Positions 32,373 through 32,408 of a stretch of 32,408 nucleotides of DNA are shown here, piece after piece. A model generated the notes under the pieces. It had not been told where the DNA came from and made no database searches. It saw only the letters and a program-made list of their open reading frames with translations. The stretch is from Bacteroidetes bacterium CG12_big_fil_rev_8_21_14_0_65_60_17. Its GTDB lineage: Bacteria; Bacteroidota; Rhodothermia; Rhodothermales; UBA10348. Position 1 is the stretch's first letter; each line of letters opens with the position of its first letter. The stretch covers positions 121,657 through 154,064 of the forward strand of contig PCUY01000043.1 of assembly GCA_002787815.1 (NCBI GenBank). The letters are read 5' to 3'. A program made the translations under genes and the position numbers.

Positions 32373-32408
32373 CGTTACGGCGCGAGGCTGTACCGATTCG
32401 GGTACCTG

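Noticed and set aside
1-32408. Search for CRISPR arrays, tRNA or rRNA genes, insertion sequences and phage genes
   Set aside because: No regularly spaced repeats, cloverleaf-like sequence, transposase or integrase motifs, or phage structural proteins were found by reading both strands.

Overview
The window is GC-rich bacterial chromosome, densely packed with genes. The best taxonomic guess is the Rhodothermota/Bacteroidota side of the FCB group. Evidence for this: several secreted proteins end in Por/T9SS type A sorting domains (motifs such as NYPNPF and GGLYLYRL, with a basic C-terminus); there is a PorV/PorQ-family outer-membrane protein; the TonB-dependent receptor carries an N-terminal carboxypeptidase-regulatory-like domain; Shine-Dalgarno sequences are weak or absent in front of most genes; and one promoter candidate fits the Bacteroidota -33/-7 pattern. 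The high GC favours Rhodothermia over Balneolia. This placement is inference from gene content, not from a marker gene.

Layout. (1) 1-3184: the end of a cbb3 cytochrome oxidase maturation cluster, with a copper P-type ATPase (CcoI/FixI type, 5' end cut by the window edge), a 53-residue CcoS, and a convergent TauE/SafE-type membrane protein (COG2836). (2) 3247-4582: an AlkA-type 3-methyladenine glycosylase convergent with, and overlapping, an exported lipoprotein-type SAM methyltransferase. (3) 4686-17141: a seven-gene envelope and secretion cluster: two large T9SS cargo proteins, a perfect stem-loop terminator, then lipoprotein, TonB-dependent receptor, PorV-like protein and NHL-like lipoprotein genes joined by 1- to 4-nt overlaps, closing with a T9SS-sorted endonuclease/exonuclease/phosphatase protein. 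(4) 17142-18013: a gene-poor gap and a small collagen-motif lipoprotein on the minus strand. (5) 18217-19293: mannose-1-phosphate guanylyltransferase. (6) 19371-27359: a TolC / HlyD / RND efflux operon in which the RND pump has a large extra membrane block and whose last gene, overlapping the pump by 4 nt, is the murein-peptide ligase Mpl. (7) 27464-31111: a DegP/DegQ protease, an unrecognised 325-residue protein and, overlapping it by 4 nt, an L-Ala-D/L-Glu-type dipeptide epimerase. (8) 31086-32324: a fused alpha/beta hydrolase-OsmC protein on the minus strand.

How the genes fit together. Most of the window concerns the cell envelope: copper delivery to a terminal oxidase, outer-membrane transport and type IX secretion, multidrug-type efflux, periplasmic protein quality control and peptidoglycan recycling (Mpl plus dipeptide epimerase). 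The most unusual parts are the T9SS/TonB/PorV cluster, which looks like a surface nuclease system with the OB-fold-like and catalytic parts on separate secreted proteins, the RND permease with about six additional transmembrane helices, and an uncharacterised gene translationally coupled to the dipeptide epimerase. No tRNA, rRNA, CRISPR, insertion sequence or prophage gene was recognised.
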